A stretch of 64,000 bases of DNA from an uncultured Flavobacteriaceae bacterium (GTDB lineage: Bacteria; Bacteroidota; Bacteroidia; Flavobacteriales; Flavobacteriaceae). The first letter of the stretch is position 1, and each line of letters begins with the position of its first letter. The notes under the pieces were generated by a model. It was given only the letters and a program-made list of their open reading frames with translations, did no database searches and was not told where the DNA came from. Both the position numbers and the translations under genes were made by a program. The stretch is taken from contig CANNAN010000005.1 of assembly GCA_947502635.1 (NCBI GenBank), forward strand, positions 62,001 to 126,000, given 5' to 3'. This document shows positions 25,493 to 34,470 of this stretch, piece by piece.

Positions 25493-26281
25493 TTATTCTT
25501 CTTCTTCGACTGCAACTGTTTTAGCTGGAGCAGCTTCAGTTTTAGCTTTCGCTTTTGGAGCTTCTGCCGCAGATGCTGTAGTAGCATCTTTTTCTGCTTT
25601 ACGCTCAGCTAATCCATTAGCGATTGAAGCTGTAACGTGAGTTAAAATTTTATCAATTGATTTAGAAGCATCATCATTTGCAGGGATTACATAGTCAACT
25701 TGACGTGGGTCTGAGTTGGTATCTACCATTGCAAAAATAGGAATGTTTAATTTTTGTGCTTCTTTAATCGCAATATGCTCACGTTTAATATCTACAACAA
25801 ATAAAGCTCCTGGTAAACGAGTCATGTCGCTAATAGAACCTAAGTTTTTCTCTAACTTAGCTCTTAAACGATCTACTTGTAAACGCTCTTTCTTAGAAAG
25901 AGTCATGAATGTACCATCTTTCTTCATTCTATCAATAGAAGCCATTTTTTTAACGGCTTTTCTAATAGTAACAAAGTTTGTTAACATACCACCTGGCCAT
26001 CTTTCTGTGATGTAAGGCATGTTAATAGCACCTGCTTTTTCTGCTACGATATCTTTAGCTTGTTTTTTTGTTGCAACGAATAAAATTTTACGACCTGAAT
26101 TAGCGATTTTGCTTAATGCTTCACCTGCTTCATCAATTTTTGCCGCTGTTTTATAAAGGTTGATAATATGGATGCCGTTGCGCTCCATATATACGTAAGG
26201 AGCCATGTTTGGATCCCACTTACGTGTAAGGTGACCAAAGTGTACACCTGCTTCAAGTAATTCTTTTACTTCTACTGCCAT
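25493..26281 (-). CDS. rpsB: Ribosomal protein S2
   Basis: I start at 26281 (262 residues, MAVEVKELLEAGVHFGHLTR), which matches the universal S2 N-terminus; an ATG 33 nt upstream adds 11 unrelated residues. Signature segments are RKWDPNMAPYVYMERNGIH, MPYITERWPGGMLTNF and FVVDIKREHIAIKEAQKLNI. The C-terminus has an Ala/Lys/Glu-rich extension common in this group. A structured leader lies upstream. Confidence 0.97.
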   Translation of the reverse strand: MAVEVKELLEAGVHFGHLTRKWDPNMAPYVYMERNGIHIINLYKTAAKIDEAGEALSKIANSGRKILFVATKKQAKDIVAEKAGAINMPYITERWPGGMLTNFVTIRKAVKKMASIDRMKKDGTFMTLSKKERLQVDRLRAKLEKNLGSISDMTRLPGALFVVDIKREHIAIKEAQKLNIPIFAMVDTNSDPRQVDYVIPANDDASKSIDKILTHVTASIANGLAERKAEKDATTASAAEAPKAKAKTEAAPAKTVAVEEEE

Positions 26282-26367
26282 TTTGTAATAGTTTACGTTC
26301 TGTTGAATTAGCAATGATTAAGTGGTCATTTTTTAAATCGCCTTAATCATTTAGATGCTAAACTAAA

Positions 26368-26426
26368 TCCTGCCTTTCGGACTAGGACAACAATAACTCG
26401 TTTTAATACTGAACTAATTTCAGTAT
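26368..26426 (-). ncRNA. Candidate structured leader of rpsB
   Basis: Two hairpins lie in the 209-nt space between rpsI and the rpsB start. One (26406-26426) has an 8-bp perfect stem, ATACTGAA with its complement. The other (26368-26387), read on the minus strand, is TCCTAGTCCGAAAGGCAGGA with a GAAA tetraloop closed by CC/GG and an outer TCCT/AGGA pairing. Neither has a T-run. An autoregulatory S2-binding leader is possible by analogy; no family is recognised. Confidence 0.35.
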
Positions 26427-26490
26427 CTGTTTAATTTTTTTCAATTTCAACAAGATTGAGATAACCAAATATCCAATCGAGCTGAGGTTT

Positions 26491-26877
26491 TTAACGTTTA
26501 GAGAATTGGAATTTCTTACGCGCTTTTTTCTGTCCGAATTTTTTACGCTCAACCATTCTTGGGTCTCTAGTTAATAAACCTTCTGGTTTTAAAGTTAATC
26601 TGTTTTCAGCATCTAATTCGCACATTGCACGAGATATTGCTAAACGAACAGCTTCTGCTTGACCAGTAATACCGCCTCCAAATACATTTACTGTAATATC
26701 AAAGTTGCTATCATTGTTAGTCATAACTAAAGGTTGCTTTACTTTGTACTGTAATGTTGCAGTTGTAAAGTAAGCAGTTACGTCTTTTTTATTAATCGTG
26801 ATGTTCCCTTTTCCTGGGGCTACATACACACGAGCAACAGCCGTCTTTCTACGGCCAATTTTGTGAATTACTTCCAT
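26491..26877 (-). CDS. rpsI: Ribosomal protein S9
   Basis: The 128-residue protein has the S9 signature: IGRRKTAVARVYVAPGKGNI, the GGGITGQAEAVRLAISRAMC segment, and the basic tail RKKFGQKKARKKFQFSKR whose last residues reach the P site. Its ATG overlaps the rplM stop (TAATG), giving translational coupling in the conserved rplM-rpsI pair. Confidence 0.98.
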   Translation of the reverse strand: MEVIHKIGRRKTAVARVYVAPGKGNITINKKDVTAYFTTATLQYKVKQPLVMTNNDSNFDITVNVFGGGITGQAEAVRLAISRAMCELDAENRLTLKPEGLLTRDPRMVERKKFGQKKARKKFQFSKR

Positions 26878-27332
26878 TATTTGAATTCGTTTAAGTTAAT
26901 TGTTTTAGGTTTTTGAGCTTCATGAGTATGAGCTGAACCAACAACAACATTTAAATTACGGAATAAACTTGCACCTAATTTATTTTTAGGTAACATTCCT
27001 TTTACTGATTTTTCTACTACTCTTGCTGGGTCTTTCCCAAACAATTCTGTAGCAGTTAAACTTCTTTGACCACCTGGGTAACCTGTATGACGAATGTACG
27101 TTTTATCGTTCCATTTGTTTCCAGATAAGCTGATTTTTTCTGCATTGATAATAATAACGTTATCACCGCAATCAACGTGAGGTGTGAAGTTTGGCTTGTG
27201 CTTACCTCTTAAAAGTTTTGCAACTTTAGAAGCGAGACGACCAAGTGCTTGACCTTCAGCATCAACTAAAACCCACTGCTTATTTACAGTAGCTTTATTG
27301 GCTGAAATCGTTTTGTAGCTTAATGTATCCAC
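26877..27332 (-). CDS. rplM: Ribosomal protein L13
   Basis: The 151-residue protein has L13 motifs: [51 protein letters not shown] and [20 protein letters not shown]. It is the first gene of the rplM-rpsI-rpsB-tsf-pyrH-frr block. A textbook Bacteroidota promoter lies upstream at 27381-27411. Confidence 0.98.
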   Translation of the reverse strand: MDTLSYKTISANKATVNKQWVLVDAEGQALGRLASKVAKLLRGKHKPNFTPHVDCGDNVIIINAEKISLSGNKWNDKTYIRHTGYPGGQRSLTATELFGKDPARVVEKSVKGMLPKNKLGASLFRNLNVVVGSAHTHEAQKPKTINLNEFK

Positions 27333-27380
27333 ACTAAATTAATTTTATTTATTAAACATTCCTCTCTCAAAAAGAGTTTG

Positions 27381-27411
27381 CAAATTTACGATTATATATT
27401 TGATTACCAAA
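27381..27411 (-). promoter_or_regulatory. Consensus Bacteroidota promoter for rplM-rpsI
   Basis: On the minus strand TTTG (27408-27411) is followed after exactly 19 nt by TAAATTTG (27381-27388). This matches the TTTG-N19-TAnnTTTG consensus of the primary sigma factor in this phylum, 49 nt upstream of the rplM ATG. Confidence 0.75.
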
Positions 27412-27913
27412 TAGGGAAGTGAGATTATTTCTTTAAATAATTGAGGACTCTAAAATTACCCGTCGATCTGCATGTATAAGAGGTTATAATAATTCTGATT
27501 TTAGATAGCCAGATTTTTAAAAATAGCTATTAATTTTTCTTATGTTATTGGTGTTTAGATAGAGCAAAAAATGTTGTACTAATTTTTATAATTAGTGGCA
27601 AAGTGCTTGTGGTTTTTACACAATTTTTTAATGAAAAATAGAGTCTGATAGAATTGTTATAGTTTTAACTACAACAATTTAGAATTACTACGTCTCTTGT
27701 TACCTAGTGTTTTACGGAGCAATTAATTAAACGAGCCTAATATAGTAAGATTTAAGTCGTTGATTTGCATAATGGTAGTCTGGTTTTTTATTGAAACATA
27801 TGAGATGTTTATAAAGACATATGTTATTAATTAAAGCGCAAAAAAGGTATAAATTTAGAGTTCATTTCCAGTGTGTTATTGACGTGTAATCCCTCATACG
27901 TAAATAAGGCATT
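27412..27913. other. Intergenic region between rplM promoter and GH86 gene
   Basis: About 500 nt without a convincing gene on either strand. Apart from ACATATG direct repeats near the GH86 start I see no clear structure. It presumably holds the divergent control region of the GH86 gene. Confidence 0.5.
27796..27823 (+). promoter_or_regulatory. Candidate operator: two ACATATG direct repeats 21 bp apart
   Basis: ACATATG occurs at 27796-27802 and 27817-27823, two helical turns apart and about 90 nt upstream of the GH86 start. Such spacing fits a dimeric regulator on one DNA face. The core is AT-rich, so chance is possible. Confidence 0.3.
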
Positions 27914-30832
27914 ATGAAAGAGAAAACAATAATTAAGCCTAAATCTTTTATTATGCAAAAATTAAAAGTTAAAAATTTCTTGCTGATGTTTGTTCTAATA
28001 ACTTCAGCATCATTTTCACAAACAGTAACGATAGATCAAAGTGTTCAACGCTATTTAGGAACAATTTCAGACTTGGATAGAACCAAGTATTTTACAATTC
28101 ATTCGAATGCAACATCAGATGCTGAAATGAATACATTTTATACGGATTATAATGTGAGCCGAGGACGCGGATTTTGGGGGCCTTATTCTTATGCTAACAA
28201 TCAAACAGGAGCGGTTGGGAGTTACCCAGCATATAGATCTGGGTCTAATGGAGTAAGAAATGTGTCTCGTTTTATTTCTACTGAGCACCCTAAAAATGTT
28301 ATTCGTTACGATCTGGATATGGAAACCGCAGCTAATTGGGCTGTAGAATATTGGAAAGACTTTGTAGATGATGCTGGTAGACCAGAATTTTTTGAACTCA
28401 TGAATGAGCCTTTTGTACATTCTGATGATGCCATATTTGCAGCACAACAACCAGATGCTAATTTAATGCGTATTCGTATGGCAGATTGGTTTAATGAAAT
28501 TGGAAAAAAAATTCATGCCGAACCAGATTTGGCAAATATGAAAATTATTGGTTATTCAAGTGCATGGCCATCTATGGAGTTATGGGACTTTGGACATTGG
28601 AACAGTCGAATGAAAATGTTTATGGATAGGGCTGGTGCTAATATGGATGCGTTTTCAACTCATTTATATGATGGGATTAATGTGACAGGACAAGATAGTT
28701 TTAGATCAGGGAGTAATTCTGAAGCGATCTTAGATTTGATAGAGGCTTACAGTCATATAAAGTTTGGATTCGTTAAAGATCATGCTATTTCTGAATATGG
28801 AGGTATTGCTAAGGGGTACGGTCCAAATTACTCGGATGTCGAAAGTGTGCAAACGGTAAAGTCTTTCAATAATCTTTTATTCAATTTGTTAGAAAGAGAG
28901 GATAAAATGGCTATTTCTATACCATTTGCTACCAGTAAAGGGTTATGGCATTTAACAGAAGAGAATAATTATCAACCTTATGGAGCTGTACTTTTAAGAC
29001 CTACCAATTTAGGGGAACCAAATCCAGAAGGGTGGGTGTATACCCCTAAAATATATTTTTATGATTTATGGAAAGAATTTCAAGGGAAACGTGTTGCTGT
29101 AAATTCAGATCACCCAGATATTCAAGCGCAAGCATTTGTAAATGACACAAAAATGTATGTGGCTTTAAATAATTTAGATACAGCATCGCAAACAGTGAAT
29201 TTAAATTTTGTGGATGCTTTTTCAGGGTTTCAAGATGTGAGAATAAAAGCATTAAAGGTTTATGATAGTACTGATCCAGTTTTTACAAATACATTGAGTA
29301 CTAGTGCGCCTTCTAGTATCACTTTAATAGGAGGGGAAACAGTAACATTAGAGTATACGTTTTCAAGTGCTATTGCATTTGATGATGTAATTCGTAGTAC
29401 AAAATACTATGCCTTAACATATTTACAACCCATTACCAATGGATCTGCTATTTCATTTTCGTTTAACGGGGTAGCAACAGGAACGGGTAAGGCAACTTTA
29501 AGAATGTCATTAGGAAGAAAACACAATGTATCAAAAGCGCCTGTAGTAAATGTAAATGGAACTAATGTGGCTGTTCCGGATAATTGGAAAGGATACGATC
29601 AGGCTAATAGAAGTGATTTCTTTGGAACAATAGAAATTCCAGTTCCAATGAACCTCATTCAGACAAATAATACTGTATCTATTGTATTCCCAGATTCAGG
29701 AGGGCATGTGTCATCGTTAATTTTACAAGTTGAAAAATATGATGGCGGAATTATTACACAAACCCCCTATGATGTGGCTAGTACGATTCCAGGGACTATA
29801 GATGCAATAGATTATGATATTGGAGGTGAGGGTATAGCGTATCATGATACAGATACTGCTAATAATGGAGGTTTATATAGAACGTCTGAAGCCGTTGATA
29901 TTGAAGCAGGAGATGGTGGGCAGGTCTTGGGTTGGATTACTGCTGGAGAGTGGGTAGAGTATACAGTAAATGCGACAGCTGGAACTTATGATATGGAAGC
30001 AAGAATTTCTTCTGTAGAAAATGACACACGTATTATTGTAAAACTAGATGGAGTAACAATAGGTACATTCACACTTCCAAATACAGGAGATAAAAATACT
30101 TATCAAACAATTACTTTAAATAATATCCCTGTGACTGGTGGAAATGGAAAAATAGTGCGTTTAGAATTTCCTGATGGTGCACTTAATTTAAAGACAATTT
30201 CATTTGTCAACGTACCACCTAGTGCAGATACTGTAGGCTGTAGTCTTTTACCAGAATCTGTCGAGTCATCGACCTCATATGTCCTTAATGTACCTTATAC
30301 AGCAACACAAAGTAGAGATGTTGTAGTGGAATTCTGGGATTCTGGATGGTTGTCAACTGGAAAAGTAACAGTGAATGCAGGATCTGGAACTGTAGCAGTA
30401 ACGGTTAATTTAAATGATGCTCCAGCCGAAGGTTCTGGTTATTTGTGGAAAGCAAACATAAGACCAGTAGGAACAACATGGACATCAAATATTGATGCTT
30501 GTAATAGAACAGGTATTAGTGTGAATTCGATATTGTCTAATGAAAATTTTGAGACTATTGAAGAACAGGGAGTTGTTAGTATAAAGGTACACCCTAATCC
30601 TTTTAAAGATGTGTTAAAACTTAAATTGCAAAGTAATCATCACTTCGATAAAGTTTTCATAATGGACCTTTATGGAAGAATTTTATTTAGTAAAGAAATT
30701 ACAAATGAACAGGAAAGTGTTGATTTAAGTGATTTTAGTTTGAAAGTACCTAACCCTAATATTTATGTGATTAAATTGTTTAGTAACGATGGGGTTGCAA
30801 GTAGCAAAGCTATTAGAGCCATTAGTAAATGA
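27914..30832 (+). CDS. Secreted GH86-like beta-agarase/porphyranase with CBM6 and T9SS sorting domain
   Basis: The 972-residue protein has a signal peptide ending near residue 36 (ITSASFSQ). An in-frame ATG at 27953 is an equally good start. The catalytic part shows DRTKYFTIHSN, the acid/base in FFELMNEPF (Glu about 165), the likely nucleophile in HAISEYGG (Glu about 294), and FSTHLYDGIN. This set resembles GH86 agarases and porphyranases, which cut red-algal galactans. A CBM6 follows at about 618-765 (AIDYDIGGEG, GWITAGEWVEYTV). A T9SS type A C-terminal domain (IKVHPNPFKD) ends it at about 885-972. It stands alone, with no sulfatase, SusCD pair or transporter adjacent. Agar versus porphyran cannot be decided here. 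Confidence 0.8.
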   Translation: MKEKTIIKPKSFIMQKLKVKNFLLMFVLITSASFSQTVTIDQSVQRYLGTISDLDRTKYFTIHSNATSDAEMNTFYTDYNVSRGRGFWGPYSYANNQTGAVGSYPAYRSGSNGVRNVSRFISTEHPKNVIRYDLDMETAANWAVEYWKDFVDDAGRPEFFELMNEPFVHSDDAIFAAQQPDANLMRIRMADWFNEIGKKIHAEPDLANMKIIGYSSAWPSMELWDFGHWNSRMKMFMDRAGANMDAFSTHLYDGINVTGQDSFRSGSNSEAILDLIEAYSHIKFGFVKDHAISEYGGIAKGYGPNYSDVESVQTVKSFNNLLFNLLEREDKMAISIPFATSKGLWHLTEENNYQPYGAVLLRPTNLGEPNPEGWVYTPKIYFYDLWKEFQGKRVAVNSDHPDIQAQAFVNDTKMYVALNNLDTASQTVNLNFVDAFSGFQDVRIKALKVYDSTDPVFTNTLSTSAPSSITLIGGETVTLEYTFSSAIAFDDVIRSTKYYALTYLQPITNGSAISFSFNGVATGTGKATLRMSLGRKHNVSKAPVVNVNGTNVAVPDNWKGYDQANRSDFFGTIEIPVPMNLIQTNNTVSIVFPDSGGHVSSLILQVEKYDGGIITQTPYDVASTIPGTIDAIDYDIGGEGIAYHDTDTANNGGLYRTSEAVDIEAGDGGQVLGWITAGEWVEYTVNATAGTYDMEARISSVENDTRIIVKLDGVTIGTFTLPNTGDKNTYQTITLNNIPVTGGNGKIVRLEFPDGALNLKTISFVNVPPSADTVGCSLLPESVESSTSYVLNVPYTATQSRDVVVEFWDSGWLSTGKVTVNAGSGTVAVTVNLNDAPAEGSGYLWKANIRPVGTTWTSNIDACNRTGISVNSILSNENFETIEEQGVVSIKVHPNPFKDVLKLKLQSNHHFDKVFIMDLYGRILFSKEITNEQESVDLSDFSLKVPNPNIYVIKLFSNDGVASSKAIRAISK

Positions 30833-30869
30833 TTTATTTGTAGTCTAAAACTTTAGATGTAAAGAAAAA

Positions 30870-30915
30870 GAAACTGTTGAATTTAAACTAAGTTCAACGG
30901 CTTCTTTTGTTTTTA
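30870..30915 (+). terminator. Intrinsic terminator of the GH86 gene
   Basis: A 12-bp stem with one mismatch, GAAACTGTTGAA (30870-30881) with TTCAACGGCTTC (30893-30904), is followed by TTTTGTTTTT. It separates the GH86 gene from the convergent DUF3179 gene and may work both ways. Confidence 0.75.
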
Positions 30916-30934
30916 AGTAAGAAATTTTAAAGTT

Positions 30935-31996
30935 TTATCCTTCGGAAAAAATCTCTGGATTTGGATAAAATGCCGCTATGGCAAACCAATAGCTTATAAC
31001 GGATTTTGCTCCTAAAAGTGATTCCCCTTGTCTAGGGCCTTCAATAGCTTTACCGAAAATAGACCATTTATTTCCTTCGTTATCTTTAAAGAAAGCTTGA
31101 GAACCACTAAAGTCGTATTCAAAAATTAGATTTTCATGATCACTAGATAATTCAAACCCATAAATTAAATCTTCGTTACCAATTATTAAATAGTTGGTAC
31201 TCTTAAATGTATCTTTAATAGCATTTCCGCCATTAAAATCTGAAAATTGATAAACTTTAGATTCGTCACCATCTATAAGGGCATAAATACGTTTCTTGTT
31301 TGGTAAAGCCGAGTTGGTAATAGAGGGGGTAAATATGAATCGATTATTGTTAACGGAATAATCGCCATAGGGAGAGGTTCCATAAGTTCTTGAAAAACCT
31401 GTTTGTGTTGTTAAAACTTCAGTATTTGGGTAAAGTGCTTTCCATGTTTTCCAATTGGTTTCTACAACATCAATTAATTTAGGTGTGTTGTTAATTAGTT
31501 GACCATTTACGCATTCAAGTCTTAATTGAGACCAATTGCTATCTGTATTCCTGTCATATAATATAAGGTTCGCATTGTATAGTAGTCCGGAAACTCCAAA
31601 AGTAGATTTTGTTCCATTGCTTATGCTTTCCCAAGCGAACGCGGTTCCAGTTAATGGGCAATAATTTAAAGTGATAAATGTGTTATCTATTTCATCATTA
31701 ACCACTTCATGCCAATCTAAAACAATGTGTGGGTAAGCCTTTGCTTGATTACCTTTTACAACACCAACAATAAGATCATTATCATTTAGAAAGCTAGCAT
31801 CATTGGCAGTTGTAAAATCAGGATTATCAATCGATGGAATTCCGTCTTTGCCTGGTCCACCATCTTTAACTTCAGAAATTGGTATTAACCATTGTCCCGA
31901 ATTATTGCTGCCAGATGTATCGTTGTTGGTGTCACTAGTACTGCAAGAGATTATAATAGAGCAGCATGCAAATAAATAAAAAACTTTTTTTTTCAT
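30935..31996 (-). CDS. DUF3179 lipoprotein
   Basis: The 353-residue protein has a lipobox (CCSIIISCSTSD, Cys near residue 18) and a Ser/Asn-rich spacer. The DUF3179 core follows: PIDEVKDGGPGKDGIPSID-like start, DLIVGVVKGNQAKAYPH, NYCPLTGTAFAWE and FGVSGLLYNANLILYDR. The function of the family is not established; the conserved Cys and His residues suggest metal or haem chemistry but this is not shown here. It follows an outer-membrane protein gene with a 5-nt gap, so the two are translated together. Confidence 0.85.
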   Translation of the reverse strand: MKKKVFYLFACCSIIISCSTSDTNNDTSGSNNSGQWLIPISEVKDGGPGKDGIPSIDNPDFTTANDASFLNDNDLIVGVVKGNQAKAYPHIVLDWHEVVNDEIDNTFITLNYCPLTGTAFAWESISNGTKSTFGVSGLLYNANLILYDRNTDSNWSQLRLECVNGQLINNTPKLIDVVETNWKTWKALYPNTEVLTTQTGFSRTYGTSPYGDYSVNNNRFIFTPSITNSALPNKKRIYALIDGDESKVYQFSDFNGGNAIKDTFKSTNYLIIGNEDLIYGFELSSDHENLIFEYDFSGSQAFFKDNEGNKWSIFGKAIEGPRQGESLLGAKSVISYWFAIAAFYPNPEIFSEG

Positions 31997-32001
31997 AGCA
32001 T

Positions 32002-32973
32002 TTAATTTAATTGTAAAATATTTTTTTTCGGGCTTATTTTTAATAGAAGTCCAGTTGTAATTCTGTAAGTTGGTGTTAGTTGAGTTCCATCAACATTGTT
32101 ATGGATAGGAATTTCAGCTTTAGTGGAAAAGATTAAATTAGAATTTAAATTAATTGAGAAATTGGGGATAACAGATATCCAATTACCACCTGTGTTATCC
32201 AGATCGAAATTATCAATTTTATCCTGCCTTGCATTTCTATATTTAAAGGAAATACTAGGCGTTGTTAAAGTTTTGAATAAAACGAATTGATCTGAAAAGC
32301 TTATAAAGCCTTGAAATTCATTGCCAAATTTATAAGAGCTATTATCAAAATAGGTGTTATTGGTTCCAGTACTTCTGTAAATCGCTCTTGAAGAAAGCGT
32401 AAAGGAAGGTCTAAAACTAAAGTTTTTGGAAAATGATGTCCAATAGATAATGTCCCAGGCATTACTTCCAGGCTGTAAATCGGCATTCAATCTAATGCCT
32501 TGATCGTTTATTTCTGTAGAAGAACCTAAAGGAATTTTTGTTCCTAACCCAATGGCAATATTACTTTCTTCTCCTAATAGCTCGGGGAAATTATATTTTA
32601 GCAATAAAACAGCGTCTCCAATACCAGAAGTCTGATCTAAGTTTTCGTTGCCAAATTGTGAAATTTTACGTCTTTGATTTACCCACGTAAATAAGCCTTC
32701 AACTGAAAACCTATTTGTAATAGAATAATTAGTGTTTAACAAAATAGAATGCGTAATTCGTAATCTTGAGTTGTCATTTAAAGTTTCAGTACCAGAGTTT
32801 AAGGTGTTTAAATTGTTATAATCATAATTTAAACCTATTTGAATTGTGCCTTTTTCCTCTTGGGATAAGCCTATATTGTTCGACAAAGGAATACCGCCAG
32901 AACAGCAGGTTTGAGCATTAATTTGGGTAAAGACTAAAACATTTATAATAAAAAAAAGTCTTCGAAAATTCAT
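32002..32973 (-). CDS. Outer-membrane beta-barrel protein with N-terminal CCSGG motif
   Basis: The 323-residue protein has a signal peptide (FTQINAQ), then TCCSGGIPLSNNIGL, in which two adjacent cysteines lie near the mature N-terminus. The rest alternates as a transmembrane barrel (GTIQIGLNYDYNNLNT, NYSITNRFSVEGLFTWVN, NIAIGLGTKIPLG), with late strands such as FLVLFKTL-type segments. I do not know a named family; similar 'transporter' barrels sit beside DUF3179 genes. The cysteine pair could bind metal or accept a cofactor (speculation). Confidence 0.65.
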   Translation of the reverse strand: MNFRRLFFIINVLVFTQINAQTCCSGGIPLSNNIGLSQEEKGTIQIGLNYDYNNLNTLNSGTETLNDNSRLRITHSILLNTNYSITNRFSVEGLFTWVNQRRKISQFGNENLDQTSGIGDAVLLLKYNFPELLGEESNIAIGLGTKIPLGSSTEINDQGIRLNADLQPGSNAWDIIYWTSFSKNFSFRPSFTLSSRAIYRSTGTNNTYFDNSSYKFGNEFQGFISFSDQFVLFKTLTTPSISFKYRNARQDKIDNFDLDNTGGNWISVIPNFSINLNSNLIFSTKAEIPIHNNVDGTQLTPTYRITTGLLLKISPKKNILQLN

Positions 32974-33286
32974 GGCAAATCTTTTAACAGTACATAAGAT
33001 GTCGTTAAAAAATGAATTGCCTTACTAATTTTAACATTTAGGGAAACATTGGCTAATTTCTTTTCCTTATTAGATGGTTTAAGATTTATAAGTAGGTTTA
33101 CGGAGGGTTTTTGTATGAAAAATATTTATTAAGGTGTAGTGTTATGTTTGTTCATAATTAATACTTTAGTCAAAAATTCACCTTTTGAATCATTTTGAAT
33201 TTTATAGTTTAAGATATAGAAAAATATTTAATCTGTTTTAGATATTGAATCTTAAATGAGTAGAATTTATTCGTTTTAGTAGTTTC
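32974..33286. other. Divergent intergenic region
   Basis: These 313 nt separate the barrel protein from the first DUF4249 gene. I find no ORF and no clear hairpin; the sequence is AT-rich and should contain promoters for both directions, but no full consensus box stands out. Confidence 0.5.
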
Positions 33287-34453
33287 ATGTATAGAAAAAA
33301 AAAGAATTTTTTTATAGTAAAAGCCTTGTGCTTTATAGGCTTATTTTTAAACTTATGTTGTACAGATCCCGTTGCCCCAGTATACGAGTATAAAGATGGA
33401 TTGGTTTACGTGGATTCGTATATTTCAACAGCCAGAGGTGGATCATATGCAATAATCACAGAGGTTACAACTTTATCTGGAAAATCTGTAGATTTATTTG
33501 TTAAAGGTGCGACAGTTTCTTTTCGAAATATAGATACAAATCATGAGGTTTTTTTAACAGAATTGAAAGGGAGTTATTCCTCTCCAAATGATTTTCATGC
33601 ATCAGTTGGTGAAACGTGGGAACTTTTAATTAAACTTCCAGACGAAAGAACATATAAATCTAAACCAGAAACCATAATAGAACCAGTAGGTTTTTCAAAT
33701 TTGAAGGCTACTTATAATAGGGAACTGTTGTTTAGTGAAGCTGCAGATGGTTTCTTTCCAGGGCATTTTATTTCTTTAGATCTTGACGACCCTGGTGCAG
33801 ATGAAAACTACTACTTTTGGAAGTTTCGTTCATTTGAAAAGATTGAAACTTGTGATCAATGTCTCGAAGCTATTTTAAGAGATGGAAGATGTGTGGATAA
33901 CGGAATATTGATTAGTGGCAATATAATTTATGGTTGTGATACAGATTGTTGGCAAATACGATATAATAAAGATATAAGAATTTTTTCTGATGATTTTACA
34001 AATGGTATTTTAGTACAAGGATTACCAGTAGGCGATGTAGTACTATATACTAAAAATAATATTGTAGTGGAAGTGCAGCAATATTCTCTTTCTCCTTCTG
34101 CTTATAAATACTATAAAATCTTAAAAGATATAGTAGATAATAATGGAGGCTTTAATGCGCCACCTCCAGCAGCACTTATAGGTAATATTTTTAGTCCAGA
34201 AGATGGTAGCGAATTTGTTTTGGGTAGATTTACAGCTGCATCTGCAACCGTAAAATCTATTTTTATTGATAGGTCCCAAATAAAAGACAAACCTGTAGAA
34301 TTTATTTTTGGTCGATTTGAGAAGTGTGCAGATATATGCACTTCATCTTGTGATCCTGGGCCACCTTCGCCAGAGTGTATACCAATTACAAGTATAGCTT
34401 GTGAAGAATCTCGATTTCGAACGAGTATACAACCAGAAGGATGGGTAGATTAG
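33287..34453 (+). CDS. DUF4249 lipoprotein, copy 1
   Basis: The 388-residue protein has a signal peptide with Cys in a lipobox-like context (FLNLCCTDPVAP). DUF4249 elements are EYKDGLVYVDSYIS, SVGETWELLIKLP, and NYYFWKFRSFEKIETCDQCL, with several Cys pairs (CDQC, CDTDCW). A PPAALIGN segment near residue 290 and EGWVD at the end are shared with copy 2 (39439-40617). DUF4249 proteins accompany TonB-dependent receptors as surface lipoproteins, by analogy with SusD-like partners, but their ligands are unknown. The receptor gene starts 17 nt after the stop. Confidence 0.85.
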   Translation: MYRKKKNFFIVKALCFIGLFLNLCCTDPVAPVYEYKDGLVYVDSYISTARGGSYAIITEVTTLSGKSVDLFVKGATVSFRNIDTNHEVFLTELKGSYSSPNDFHASVGETWELLIKLPDERTYKSKPETIIEPVGFSNLKATYNRELLFSEAADGFFPGHFISLDLDDPGADENYYFWKFRSFEKIETCDQCLEAILRDGRCVDNGILISGNIIYGCDTDCWQIRYNKDIRIFSDDFTNGILVQGLPVGDVVLYTKNNIVVEVQQYSLSPSAYKYYKILKDIVDNNGGFNAPPPAALIGNIFSPEDGSEFVLGRFTAASATVKSIFIDRSQIKDKPVEFIFGRFEKCADICTSSCDPGPPSPECIPITSIACEESRFRTSIQPEGWVD

Positions 34454-34470
34454 AATCCAAAATACATTTT

